Assembly: GCA_044375105.1 (NCBI GenBank)
Contig: JBILNK010000039.1
Location: forward strand, 1 to 27,407
Reading direction: 5' to 3'
DNA from: JBIKLM01 sp044375105
Lineage (GTDB): Bacteria > Planctomycetota > UBA1135 > GCA-002686595
DNA: 27,407 nucleotides
Both the position numbers and the translations under genes were made by a program. This document shows, in pieces, positions 6,375 to 14,519 of the stretch. How positions within the stretch are numbered: the first letter of the stretch is position 1; every line of letters starts with the position of its first letter. The notes below the pieces were generated by a model. It ran no database searches. It saw nothing but the letters and a program-made list of their open reading frames with translations, and had not been told where the DNA came from.

Positions 6375-9155
6375 TCACAGCCGGTAGGCCGCTTCGGTCG
6401 GGTGCAGGGGGCGGTTGAGCCACAGGGGGCGGCGCAGGCCGCCGGGGCCCGGGGCCGGTTTGGCCAGGGCGCGCCAGCGCTCGTAGACGGCGCGCGATTT
6501 GGCCAGGTCGACCTGGATGTCGCCGTAGCGATCGTCCGGGCCCGCCGGCGTCACGCGCACCTTCTGGTGCCAGCAGTGCATGCCGCTGACCGGGTCCGGC
6601 TGGACCGGGAAGGTCAGGTTTTGGTTGACGCCGACCTCCTTCCACCAGACGCGCTCGCTGTCGGGATCGAAGGAAGCGTAGGGCCCAGCGCCCTGCTTCT
6701 GGCGCATGGTCAAGAGCTCACCCTCGCGCCGCAGTTCGACCAGCGCCGAGGCCTGCTGTTGGCCGCCGATCTCGCGGAACAGACGCCAGCGGCCCACATG
6801 GTGCGAGCAGGCCACCACGCCGGGGCGGATGCCGTCGGTCTCCCAGGCGCGCAGCACGAAATGGCCGATCTCCGTGGCCACCTTGGCAAGCGCGCCGTTC
6901 TGGATACCCAGCAGACGGGCGTCCTCCGGATGGATCCAGAGCGGGTTGGTGTGGCTGATCTCCTGCAGCCACTTGGCGTTGCCCGAGCGCGTGTGGATCA
7001 GGGTCGGCAAGCGGAAGGTCGGCAGCAGGCAGCGCTCGCCCTGGGTGAAGTCGATCCGGCTCCAGTGCACGTGGCTCTGCTCGTATTCGGGGGTGGCCGA
7101 GCCCGGGAAGCCCCATTCGGCCAGGGTCGGCGAGAACCACTCGAGTTTCTTGGAGGGCGTGGCGAAGCCCTTGACGCGCCGGCCGTCCGGCAGCGCCAGG
7201 CCCGCGCCGCGGGCGGCCTCCGCCGGGGCGACCGGCTCGGCGTAGCGCTCCTGGCCGCCGTAGGGCACCTCGAAGGCGCCGCGCCGGCGCATGAATTCGA
7301 GCGGCGTCTGGCCGGCGGCGCGCGCGGCCTCCGGCAGCCCGGGAACGTTCTCGAACAGCCCGCCGAAGTACTCGTCCATCGAGATCGGCTGGCCCGGGCG
7401 CGCCTTGGATTCGTACCAGCGCCGGATGCCGAGCGAGCCGTCCGGGTCGATCCGGTGGGTCAGCGCGACCCAGAACTCGGCCTCCTCCCAGACCTCGCCC
7501 GGGTTGCTGCCCAGGGTCTGGCCCGGGTCCTGCCCTTCGAGGCGCTTGAATTCGCGCCCCACCGGCTGGCGGAAGCCGATCCAGGTGCCCGCGTGGGTCT
7601 CCTGGCTCATCACGTCGTGGCGCTCGGAGGCGAGCCCCATGGGCAGCACGTAGTCGGCCCACTGGGCGGTCTCGCTCCAGATCGGCGTCAGCGCCACATG
7701 GCAGCCGATGCGCTCTGGATGCTCGAACATGGCGATCCAGGCGCCGCCGTCGGGGTTGGTCCAGACCGGGTTGTAGACGCGGGTGAAGTAGACGTCGAGC
7801 GACTTGCCCTGATCCTCCAGGAGGTAGGGCAAGAGGAAGCTCATCTCGTAGTGGGACAGGGGCCATTCGCGCGGCCAGATCAGTTCGTTCCACTGCCCGA
7901 GGGCCGGCGGGTTGTCCTTGGGTCCGGTCTTCTGCTTGTCCCAGCCGTTCAGGTTGACGCCGCCCGGCGTGCCCAGGGAGCCCGAGAGCACGTGCAGCAG
8001 GATCAGGGCGCGCTGGACCTGCCAGCCCCCCAGGTTGCCGCTGGCGGCGTTGCGCCACAGGTGGCTCGAAAAGCGCGATCCGGCGGCCGCGATCTCGTCC
8101 GCCAGCAGCTTGACCACGCCGGCATCGACGCGGCACTCCGCTGCGACGTACTCGGGCGTGTAGCGCGCATAGCGCCGCTTGAGCAGGCCGATGAAGGCTT
8201 CCAGGGTGCGGGGCTCGCCGGGCGCCAGAGCCTCCAGGGAGGCCTGCCAGTTGACCCAGGTGCCCACGAATTCGCGGTCGATGCGCCCCGATTCCAGCAG
8301 CTCGCGGGCCACGCCCAGGAGCAGCGCCGCCTCGCTGCCCGGCCAAGTGGCGATCCAATGGTCCGCGCGGCTGGCGGTGTTGGAGAGGCGCGCGTCGATC
8401 ACGGCCATTTTGACGCCGCGTTCCTTGGCCTCGACGATGCGCTGGGCGTGGGGATTGAAGTAGTGCCCGGTCTCGAGGTGCGCCGAGAGCAACAGCATGA
8501 AGCGCGTTTCGGCGTAGTCCGGCGAGGGGCGGTCGGCGCCGCACCACAGGGCCATGCCCGTGCGCGCCGAAGCGCTGCACACGTTGGTGTGGCTGTTGTA
8601 GCCGTCGAAGCCCCAGGCCTGCAGCAGGCGCTGCAGGAAGTGGTCCTCGCCCGGGCGCCCCACGTGGTACATCACGCCGTGGCGGCGCTCGGCCAGGATC
8701 GCGGCCCGGATGCGCGCGCCCAGGTCGCTCAGCACCGCTTCCCAGGTCACCTCCTCGAAGCGCCCGGAGCCGCGCGGCCCGCTGCGCTTGAGCGGCTTCA
8801 GGATGCGCTCCTGGTCCTGGATTTGGTTGATCGTGGCGGGCCCCTTGGCACACGTGCGGCCGCGCGAGCCGGGGTGCACCGGATTGCCCTCGAACTTCTC
8901 GACCTGGCCGCTCTGCTTGTCGACGAAGGCCAGCAGACCGCAGGCCGATTCGCAGTTGAAGCAGATCGTGGGTACGATCCGGTAGTGGCGCTCGAGCTTG
9001 CGCGGCCAGGCGCGCGAGTCGTATTCGACCCAGTCATCCCAATGCTCGGGGGGCGGGCCGATGGCGAGTTCCCAGGGAGAATCGCGGCGCGGCTGGGCGG
9101 CGGGGGCGGGCGCCGGCTTCGAAGCGGCTTCCGAGCGGGGCTGGGCGTCAGACAT
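6375..9155 (-). CDS. Molybdopterin oxidoreductase, catalytic subunit (DMSO reductase/PsrA superfamily)
   Basis: This 926-residue protein has the layout of a bis-MGD enzyme. An N-terminal 4Fe-4S site is formed by Cys65, Cys68, Cys72 and Cys102 (CFNCESAC ... RTCAKG). The molybdopterin domains follow, with NVCSASARTG at 191-200, where Cys193 is the likely molybdenum ligand. Also visible are the WPGSEAALLLG segment, the NLGGWQ and GSLGTPGG loops, and a C-terminal dinucleotide-binding barrel (HPEDARLLGIQNGALAKV). There is no twin-arginine signal peptide: residues 1-30 are Ala/Pro-rich and hydrophilic, so the enzyme should face the cytoplasm. It begins six bases after the gene for the iron-sulfur/NrfD subunit, its obvious electron partner. 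Polysulfide, thiosulfate, arsenate or another oxyanion could be the substrate; the sequence alone does not tell. The family call is strong, the substrate unknown. Confidence 0.92.
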   Translation of the reverse strand: MSDAQPRSEAASKPAPAPAAQPRRDSPWELAIGPPPEHWDDWVEYDSRAWPRKLERHYRIVPTICFNCESACGLLAFVDKQSGQVEKFEGNPVHPGSRGRTCAKGPATINQIQDQERILKPLKRSGPRGSGRFEEVTWEAVLSDLGARIRAAILAERRHGVMYHVGRPGEDHFLQRLLQAWGFDGYNSHTNVCSASARTGMALWCGADRPSPDYAETRFMLLLSAHLETGHYFNPHAQRIVEAKERGVKMAVIDARLSNTASRADHWIATWPGSEAALLLGVARELLESGRIDREFVGTWVNWQASLEALAPGEPRTLEAFIGLLKRRYARYTPEYVAAECRVDAGVVKLLADEIAAAGSRFSSHLWRNAASGNLGGWQVQRALILLHVLSGSLGTPGGVNLNGWDKQKTGPKDNPPALGQWNELIWPREWPLSHYEMSFLLPYLLEDQGKSLDVYFTRVYNPVWTNPDGGAWIAMFEHPERIGCHVALTPIWSETAQWADYVLPMGLASERHDVMSQETHAGTWIGFRQPVGREFKRLEGQDPGQTLGSNPGEVWEEAEFWVALTHRIDPDGSLGIRRWYESKARPGQPISMDEYFGGLFENVPGLPEAARAAGQTPLEFMRRRGAFEVPYGGQERYAEPVAPAEAARGAGLALPDGRRVKGFATPSKKLEWFSPTLAEWGFPGSATPEYEQSHVHWSRIDFTQGERCLLPTFRLPTLIHTRSGNAKWLQEISHTNPLWIHPEDARLLGIQNGALAKVATEIGHFVLRAWETDGIRPGVVACSHHVGRWRLFREIGGQQQASALVELRREGELLTMRQKQGAGPYASFDPDSERVWWKEVGVNQNLTFPVQPDPVSGMHCWHQKVRVTPAGPDDRYGDIQVDLAKSRAVYERWRALAKPAPGPGGLRRPLWLNRPLHPTEAAYRL

Positions 9156-9161
9156 GGCGGT

Positions 9162-10706
9162 TCAACTGATCGGCAGGGCCTGACCGGCGCGGACGAAGCT
9201 GGTTTCGAGCAGCGCCAGGGCCGTGGCGGCGCCCGCCAGCAGCAGCAAGCCGAGGCCCGTGGCCAGGAGCAGGCCGGGAGTCCACAGCAGCCCGGCCAGT
9301 CCCAGGGCGGCGCTGACGCCGAGGGCACACAGGGCCCCGCGATGGGCGCTGGCGAAGGGACCGCGGTGCAGCAGAGCCACGGCGCGGGCGAACTCCACCT
9401 CGCGGCCCGGCGGCGAGAGCTTGGGCTCGGCGAACGAGAGCGCCAAGAGGCCCAGGGCGGCTGCGGCCGTCAGGGCCGCGAAGGGCTGCAGGGCCAGGCC
9501 CAGCGCGGGGGCCAGGAAGGCGCAGGTGGCGCCGCCCGCCAGCAGCGCCTGCAGGGCCAAGTCCAGCTCGAGGCCGCGCTTCATCCACAGCACGCGCCCC
9601 TTGGCTTGACGGAACAGCCAGGCCGTGTAGACCGCCGCCGCCAGGGCCGAGAGCCCGCCGAAGGCAGCCAAGAGCCCGCCCAGGGCCGCGCCGGGACTGA
9701 TGCCCAGCACGCCGATCAAGAGCCACAGACCCTGGGCAGCGCCGTGGGCCAAGAGCGCCAGGCTGCCTTTGATCAGCCAGGAATCCCAGTTGGGGCGCGT
9801 GAGCATCAGCAGCACGCGATCGGGGCGCTTCAGGTCGGTGACCAGCAGCACGCCGGTGATCGCCAGGAACAGCAGCGAGAGCAGCGGCGAGAGCAGCGCC
9901 AGGCCCTCGGGCAGACGGCCGCTCTCTGCGTCGAAGGCCAAGAGCGGCGCCAGGGCCAGGCCCGCCGACATCGATTTGGTCAGCAGGTAGGCGGAGACCC
10001 GCGCGCCCCACCAGGTCTTGTGGTCCACGTCGTAGACCGTGCGCGCGCTGTGCTGTTCGGCCTCGGCCAGGAACCGCTCCGCATCCAGGGGATCGCCGGG
10101 GATCTGGTTGGCCCACAGATAACCGCCGGCGGCGTTGGTGGTGGTCGGCTGCAGGCCGGCCGGATCGGCCTCGCGGTACCAGACGTTGGGCCGGGTCCCG
10201 GCCTCTTCCTTGCGGGCGGTCAGGTCGCCGCGGGCCTTCAGCCGCGAGACGACCGAATCGGGATCATCGAAGTCCCCGGGGATGATCGCTTCGGTCGGGC
10301 AGACCACGGCGCAGGCGGGCGCCAGGCCGAGTTCGGTGCGGTGGGCGCAGAAGTGGCACTTCTCGGCGGTGCCGTGCTCCTCGTCGATGTACAGGGCGTC
10401 GTAGGGGCAGGCCTGCATGCAGCTCTTGCAGCCGATGCAGTTCTCGCTGTCCAGGTCGACGATGCCGTCGTGGCGCTTGAACAGGGCGCTGGTCGGGCAG
10501 ATCGTCATGCAGGGCGCATCGCTGCATTGGTTGCAGCGCAGCACCGCGAAGGAGCGCTTGACCGCCGGGAACTGGCCGGCCTCCGTGTACTTGACCCAGG
10601 TGCGGAACTTGCCCAGCGGCACGTGGTTCTCGGCCTTGCAGGCCACCGTGCAGGCGTGGCAGCCGATGCACTTGGCGTGGTCGATCACGAAGCCGAGGCG
10701 GGTCAT
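9162..10706 (-). CDS. Fused four-cluster ferredoxin and NrfD/PsrC-type membrane subunit
   Basis: One 514-residue chain combines two subunits that are usually separate. Residues 1-140 carry sixteen cysteines in four cluster motifs: C13-C16-C19-C23, C58-C61-C66-C70, C90-C93-C96-C100 and C117-C120-C132-C136. This is the pattern of DmsB/PsrB/NrfC electron-transfer proteins. From about residue 230 there are about eight hydrophobic helices. The segment TDLKRPDRVLLMLTRPNWDS is characteristic of NrfD/PsrC quinone-interacting anchors. The protein should pass electrons between the quinone pool and the molybdenum subunit encoded six bases downstream. With no export signal, the cluster domain is expected on the cytoplasmic side. 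Start: ATG at 10706, which places the first cluster at residue 13. The 67-base gap to the glycosyltransferase gene leaves room for a separate promoter. Confidence 0.92.
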   Translation of the reverse strand: MTRLGFVIDHAKCIGCHACTVACKAENHVPLGKFRTWVKYTEAGQFPAVKRSFAVLRCNQCSDAPCMTICPTSALFKRHDGIVDLDSENCIGCKSCMQACPYDALYIDEEHGTAEKCHFCAHRTELGLAPACAVVCPTEAIIPGDFDDPDSVVSRLKARGDLTARKEEAGTRPNVWYREADPAGLQPTTTNAAGGYLWANQIPGDPLDAERFLAEAEQHSARTVYDVDHKTWWGARVSAYLLTKSMSAGLALAPLLAFDAESGRLPEGLALLSPLLSLLFLAITGVLLVTDLKRPDRVLLMLTRPNWDSWLIKGSLALLAHGAAQGLWLLIGVLGISPGAALGGLLAAFGGLSALAAAVYTAWLFRQAKGRVLWMKRGLELDLALQALLAGGATCAFLAPALGLALQPFAALTAAAALGLLALSFAEPKLSPPGREVEFARAVALLHRGPFASAHRGALCALGVSAALGLAGLLWTPGLLLATGLGLLLLAGAATALALLETSFVRAGQALPIS

Positions 10707-10773
10707 GCGCGGGGGGGCGGGAGGTCCTGGGGGGAACGGCGGGCGGGGGCGGGGCCGCGCGGCCGGAGCGGGT

Positions 10774-11628
10774 TCAAGGAGCGCGCGGGGGCGGAGCCGG
10801 GGTCGGCAGCGCCGGCGCGCGCGCCGGCTGGTCCAGGCTACCCGCCTTCTGCAGGATCAGCAGCTTGGCGTACTTGAGCAATCCGTAATGGGCCATCAGC
10901 CCGGCCAGCAGCAGCCCGCGCCAGCCGTCCAGGAAGCCGCGCTTCAAGAAATAGAACCGGACGAAGTAGGCCAGGGGATGCACCACCAGGTCCAGGGGCC
11001 GGGCGCGGATGCCGCGCTGAAAGCGCTCGCTGGCACCGATCGTGGTGTACTTGTCCAGGGTGTCGAGCTGCTCCCGGAAGTTCCGATAGGGCCGGTGCAG
11101 CAGCTCGCCGCGCAACAGGCGCGGCTTCGATTCGAGCAGAACCTTGTCGTGGGGATTGATGCCGCCCCAGCGCCCCTTGCGCCGGTCGAACAGGCGCAAC
11201 TGCCGGTCGGGGTACCAGCCGCCCCGGCGGATCCAGACCCCGAAGTACTCGGCGCAGCGCGGGAAGCGGAAGCCGTCGGCCCCGGCGAATCCGCCCGCCT
11301 TGAGGGCCAGAATCTCGGCGCTGAGCTCGGGCGAGAGCTCTTCGTCGCAGTCGAGGCACAGCACCCAATCGTGGCGCGCGGCGCGGATGGCGAACTCCTT
11401 CTGGGCCACGTGCCCGGGCCAATCGCGTTCGATCACGCGCGCCCCGTGCTCGGCGGCGATCGAGCGCGTGCGGTCGGTCGAGTGGGAATCGACCACCAGG
11501 ATCTCGTCGCAGAACCACAGGCTCTGGAGCGCGGTGGCGATGCGGTCCTCCTCCTGGAACGAGATGATGCAGGCCGAAAGCGGGGCGCCCGGGCCCGGGC
11601 CGCGGCGCGCGGGGGCGGAGGCGCTCAT
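10774..11628 (-). CDS. Family 2 glycosyltransferase, WaaE/KdtX-like
   Basis: This 284-residue GT-A enzyme begins LSACIISFQEEDRIATALQS and has DEILVVDSHSTDRT (41-54) for nucleotide-sugar binding and CLDCDEELSPEL (91-102) holding the metal-binding acidic residues. The GGWYPDRQLRLFDRRKGRW segment and a HRPYRNF stretch match the lipopolysaccharide-core glucosyltransferases of the WaaE group. The C-terminus, with YFVRFYFLKRGFLDGWRGL, is an amphipathic or membrane-contacting helix. It would transfer a sugar from a nucleotide donor to a surface glycan or lipid at the inner membrane. Its ATG overlaps the stop codon of the upstream methyltransferase (ATGA at 11625-11628), so the two are translationally coupled and probably act on the same product. 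The Pro/Ala tail is dispensable-looking. I would not assign a specific linkage. Confidence 0.88.
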   Translation of the reverse strand: MSASAPARRGPGPGAPLSACIISFQEEDRIATALQSLWFCDEILVVDSHSTDRTRSIAAEHGARVIERDWPGHVAQKEFAIRAARHDWVLCLDCDEELSPELSAEILALKAGGFAGADGFRFPRCAEYFGVWIRRGGWYPDRQLRLFDRRKGRWGGINPHDKVLLESKPRLLRGELLHRPYRNFREQLDTLDKYTTIGASERFQRGIRARPLDLVVHPLAYFVRFYFLKRGFLDGWRGLLLAGLMAHYGLLKYAKLLILQKAGSLDQPARAPALPTPAPPPRAP

Positions 11629-12542
11629 GCCCGCTTGCGCGCCAGGGCGTAGATGGTCGATTCCAGGGCCGGCACCAGAGACTTGGCGCGCGCCACCAGC
11701 CGTCCGTCCTCGGGATCGGGCTCGCCGGCCAGGGTCAGGAGCTCGAGCCCGGCCACCTCGCGGATGCCGTAGGCCAGGCTGGCCGGGCAGAAGTAGGTCA
11801 GGTGGTGCCAGGAGTCGAAGTGCTTGCCGCGCCGGCGCTGACTGGACAGGCCGGCGCGATCGCGCAGGGACTTGAGCCGGTTGCTGAGCGAGCCCAGGTT
11901 GGGCACGCCCAGGTACAGCACCCCGCCCGGCGCCAGCAGGCTGGCGGCCCGCGCCAGGTAGCGGCCCGGCTGTTTGGGGTGCTCGAGCACCTGGTCGAGC
12001 ATCAGCGCGGCGTAGCCGTAACCCGGCGCCGGCCGACCCGCGGGGAACAGGTCGCGGGGCAGCCAGCCGTCGTCGAGGAAATCGCCGCAGTGGATCGGGC
12101 GGCCGAGCTCGGCCGCCACGCGCCCCGTGGCCTCTGGATCGACATCGAAGCCCTCGGCCTCGAAACCGTGGTCCGCCGCGAGGCGCACCTCCAGCCCGTC
12201 CCACGCCCCCACCGAGAGGAAGCGACCCCGCGAGGCTGCGCTGGAAAGGCGCGCCACGGAGGCGCGCTTGCGCAGCCGGCGCCGCTCCAGGGCCTGGCTC
12301 TCCATGGCCGCTTCGGTGGCGTAGCCGGCGTAGTACTCGGCCAGGGCGCCGTCGCTGTAGCGCGGGTTCATGAAGCCGACGCGGCAGCGCCCGCAGCGCC
12401 ACAGGGAAATGCCGCGGCCGTCCTCGAGGAAGGCCGCGATCTGGGCCGCGCCGCACAGCGGGCAGTGCGCGAGGGGCGGGTCAAATTCCCGGCGCGGGCC
12501 GGCGAGCACGCGGGCGAGATCGGGGGCGGGAACGGATTTCAC
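11625..12542 (-). CDS. Zinc-ribbon class I methyltransferase (Methyltransf_23-like)
   Basis: This 305-residue protein starts with a four-Cys knuckle (C27-P-L-C30 and C50-G-R-C53) followed by VGFMNPRYSDGALAEYY. That arrangement is common in methyltransferases of sugar and surface-polymer gene clusters. The SAM-binding loop is FLSVGAWDGLEVR (108-120), a modified motif I in which one Gly of GxGxG is replaced. Acidic motif II is EGFDVDPEA (130-138), and LMLDQVLEHPKQPG (180-193) is the typical post-core segment. The C-terminal YLGVPNLGSLSN and HHLTYFCPASL also fit the family. The start is GTG 12542, preceded at six bases by TAGGAT, a -10-like hexamer, so the transcript may be leaderless. It is coupled to the glycosyltransferase by a 4-bp overlap. 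Confidence 0.88.
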   Translation of the reverse strand: MKSVPAPDLARVLAGPRREFDPPLAHCPLCGAAQIAAFLEDGRGISLWRCGRCRVGFMNPRYSDGALAEYYAGYATEAAMESQALERRRLRKRASVARLSSAASRGRFLSVGAWDGLEVRLAADHGFEAEGFDVDPEATGRVAAELGRPIHCGDFLDDGWLPRDLFPAGRPAPGYGYAALMLDQVLEHPKQPGRYLARAASLLAPGGVLYLGVPNLGSLSNRLKSLRDRAGLSSQRRRGKHFDSWHHLTYFCPASLAYGIREVAGLELLTLAGEPDPEDGRLVARAKSLVPALESTIYALARKRA

Positions 12543-12548
12543 CCCCCC

Positions 12549-12554
12549 ATCCTA
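12549..12554 (-). promoter_or_regulatory. Possible -10 element (TAGGAT) giving a leaderless start
   Basis: On the minus strand TAGGAT is followed by GGGGGG and then GTG at 12542. With a normal spacing from -10 to transcription start, the first transcribed base would fall at or next to the start codon. A -35 box is not evident. Confidence 0.35.
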
Positions 12555-12665
12555 CGGGTCCGCAGGGGCCGCTCCGCGGGGCTTGCCGCCCGCGCCCGGC
12601 CAGACCCCTCAACCGGCGGCCGCTCCCCGGCCGATGCCCCCAGGGTCCCAAGCCCCGCCGCCGCC

Positions 12666-14237
12666 ATGCCCAGCCTCCCGATCCAGGCCCTCGCCGCCCT
12701 GCTCCTCTTGCCGCCGCTCGCAGCCGGCGCACAGACCGTGGGCCGCAGCGTGATCCAGCACGACGTCACCGCCGCCCTGGGCGAGGCTTCGCGCCAGGAG
12801 GCTTCGGAAGCCCGCGAGGCGGGCAAGGACTACACCACGGGCCCCTGGCTCGACAGCCTGCTCGAGCTCTGGCCGAGCCTGACGCGCGAAGCCCGCAACC
12901 AGCGCCGGCTGCGCTGCGTGTCCCTGCTGGCCAGCAGCGACCGGCTCGAGGCCGCCCAGGCCCTGGCGGAGGAGAGCTCCGACCCCGCCGAACGCCTGAC
13001 CTGCTACGAGGCGATCTTGACGGCGCTGCTGGCGCGCCAGGAGTGGGAGCAAGCTGGGGACTTCGCGCAGAGCCGCAGCGCGGATTTCGGCGCGGCCCGC
13101 AGCGCCGGCAAGCTCGAGCTGCTGGCCGCCTGGACCCGCGACGCCCTGGCCCGCACGGGCCGCTTGGAGGCCTGCGGCCGGCTGCAGGACCAGCTGGCGC
13201 GCGACTTCGGACCGCGCCTGCTCGAGCCCCTGCCGGACTTCGAATGCCGCTACCTGTTCGCCCTGGAGGCTGCCCTCAACGGGCGGCGCCCGGAAGCGGA
13301 GCGCCTGTGGTACGACCTGCGCCGGGAGGGCCTCTCGGGCGCGCGCGCCTACGTCCTCTCCAAGCAGCTGTGCTTGGCGGCGGTGCGATCCGGGGATTCC
13401 TCGGCGGCGCGCTCTCACCAGGCTGCGATGCAGTCCCTGCCGTCGCTCGAAGACGACGAGCAGACCCTCGAGATCGAACTCGGGCTGCTGCGCTTCGACC
13501 TGGCCGACGGCGACGAGGTGCGCGCCCTCGAGCGGGCCCGCGAGATCCTGGTGCGCCTGCGCTCCGCGGAGGGTCTTCTGTCCGCGGGCCTGGCGGCAGC
13601 GGCGACCGGCCGTTTGGATCTGGCCGAGGATTGCCTCAAGAGCCTGGAGGCCGCTGGGCAACAAGCGGCGCGGCGTGAGCTCGAGTTGAAGGTCCTGGCC
13701 GGGCTGTTCGAGGCCGGCAACTCTCAGGAGGCCCTAGCGCGGGCCGCGGCCCCCGGGCGCTGGGATCGCCAGCACGGCCTCGCGCTGGCCCGCCTGCTGG
13801 CGGAGCGCGGCCACGGGGACCCGGCACGCGCCCTGGCGGGCGCAGACACGGCCTTGGCCCAAGCGATCGAGCTGACCCTGGCCATGGTGCGCGGCGCCCG
13901 CGGGGATTCGAACGCCCGCGCAGCAGCGCTGTCAAAGGCCGCCGAGTCCATGGACACCGGCAGCCTGTTCCCGCGCATCGAATTGCTCGAAGCCTACGAC
14001 CAGATCGGCGCCGGTCACGAGGGCAACCTGGAAATGGAGCGCCTGCTGCGCCTGGCCGCCGGGGAACTCGCCAGCGCCCCCGAACAGGTCGATCGCCTGC
14101 TGCGGCTCGATCTCGCGCGCACGGCGGGTTTCGGCCTGCGGCGGCACTTGCCGACGCTCGCGGACCGGGCCCAGCGCTTCGACCTGTGCCAGCGCGCCGC
14201 GGAGCTGTGCGCCGAAGGCAGCGCGCTGGCCCCCTGA
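12666..14237 (+). CDS. Secreted helical-repeat (TPR-like) protein
   Basis: ATG 12666 gives 523 residues with a good signal peptide (LPIQALAALLLLPPLAAGAQ, cleavage near residue 22). The rest is almost wholly alpha-helical, with short Ala/Leu/Glu-rich helix pairs of about 35 residues. Examples are RLEAAQALAEESSDPAERL, DEVRALERAREILVRLRSA and GRLDLAEDCLKSLEAAGQQ, which look like degenerate tetratricopeptide repeats. I cannot place repeat boundaries exactly by eye, and no catalytic motif appears. Such proteins are usually scaffolds for protein contacts in the periplasm. The gene stands alone on the plus strand, about 120 bases from the divergent methyltransferase. It ends facing the lipoprotein gene at 14520, with the duplicated 105-bp element between them. 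Longer upstream starts would run through the divergent promoter region and are rejected. Confidence 0.82.
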   Translation: MPSLPIQALAALLLLPPLAAGAQTVGRSVIQHDVTAALGEASRQEASEAREAGKDYTTGPWLDSLLELWPSLTREARNQRRLRCVSLLASSDRLEAAQALAEESSDPAERLTCYEAILTALLARQEWEQAGDFAQSRSADFGAARSAGKLELLAAWTRDALARTGRLEACGRLQDQLARDFGPRLLEPLPDFECRYLFALEAALNGRRPEAERLWYDLRREGLSGARAYVLSKQLCLAAVRSGDSSAARSHQAAMQSLPSLEDDEQTLEIELGLLRFDLADGDEVRALERAREILVRLRSAEGLLSAGLAAAATGRLDLAEDCLKSLEAAGQQAARRELELKVLAGLFEAGNSQEALARAAAPGRWDRQHGLALARLLAERGHGDPARALAGADTALAQAIELTLAMVRGARGDSNARAAALSKAAESMDTGSLFPRIELLEAYDQIGAGHEGNLEMERLLRLAAGELASAPEQVDRLLRLDLARTAGFGLRRHLPTLADRAQRFDLCQRAAELCAEGSALAP

Positions 14238-14283
14238 CCCAACCCGGCAACGCGCTTGCGTACGCGCCTCGAAGCGCGTTGCA

Positions 14284-14388
14284 GCGCAGCGACGATCCCA
14301 GCCTCTGCGGCCGCCGGACGGCGGCCCAAAGGCATCTGACGGGCTGGTTTCACGGCTCGGGCGCAGCCCGAGTCCATGATTCACAGCC
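14284..14388. repeat. 105-bp intergenic repeat, copy 1
   Basis: This 105-base unit recurs at 14413-14517 with one difference (T at 14296, C at 14425). It contains two perfect hairpins: GGCCGCC-GGAC-GGCGGCC (14309-14326) and CTCGGGC-GCA-GCCCGAG (14356-14372). The second sits inside an outer GGCTG/CAGCC pairing (14342-14346 with 14384-14388). It lies between convergent genes, which suits a bidirectional terminator or a REP-like dispersed element. Confidence 0.9.
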
Positions 14389-14412
14389 TGCCAGAGGCTG
14401 GAAGAGATCGGC

Positions 14413-14517
14413 GCGCAGCGACGACCCCAGCCTCTGCGGCCGCCGGACGGCGGCCCAAAGGCATCTGACGGGCTGGTTTCACGGCTCGGGCGCAGCCCGA
14501 GTCCATGATTCACAGCC
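14413..14517. repeat. 105-bp intergenic repeat, copy 2
   Basis: The second copy starts 129 bases after the first and ends two bases from the stop codon (14520-14522) of the minus-strand lipoprotein gene. The hairpins are at 14438-14455 and 14485-14501. The outer stem here is GGGCTG/CAGCCC, one pair longer than in copy 1. The 24 bases between copies are unique sequence. Confidence 0.9.
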
Positions 14518-14519
14518 CG

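Noticed and set aside
5712..10877. A 1721-codon open frame on the plus strand
   Set aside because: It lies antisense to the molybdopterin and iron-sulfur/NrfD genes, whose motifs are unmistakable. Its product is an Arg/Gly/Ala/Gln mixture with no domain, as expected from the complement of GC-rich codons.
13932..14513. Minus-strand and plus-strand open frames running through the 105-bp repeats
   Set aside because: Their apparent protein repeats simply mirror the DNA repeat; no start signal, and the hairpins explain the sequence better.
14284..14517. The two 105-bp repeats as a CRISPR array or an insertion sequence
   Set aside because: There are only two copies, far longer than CRISPR repeats, with no cas genes, no transposase frame and no terminal inverted repeats with target duplication.
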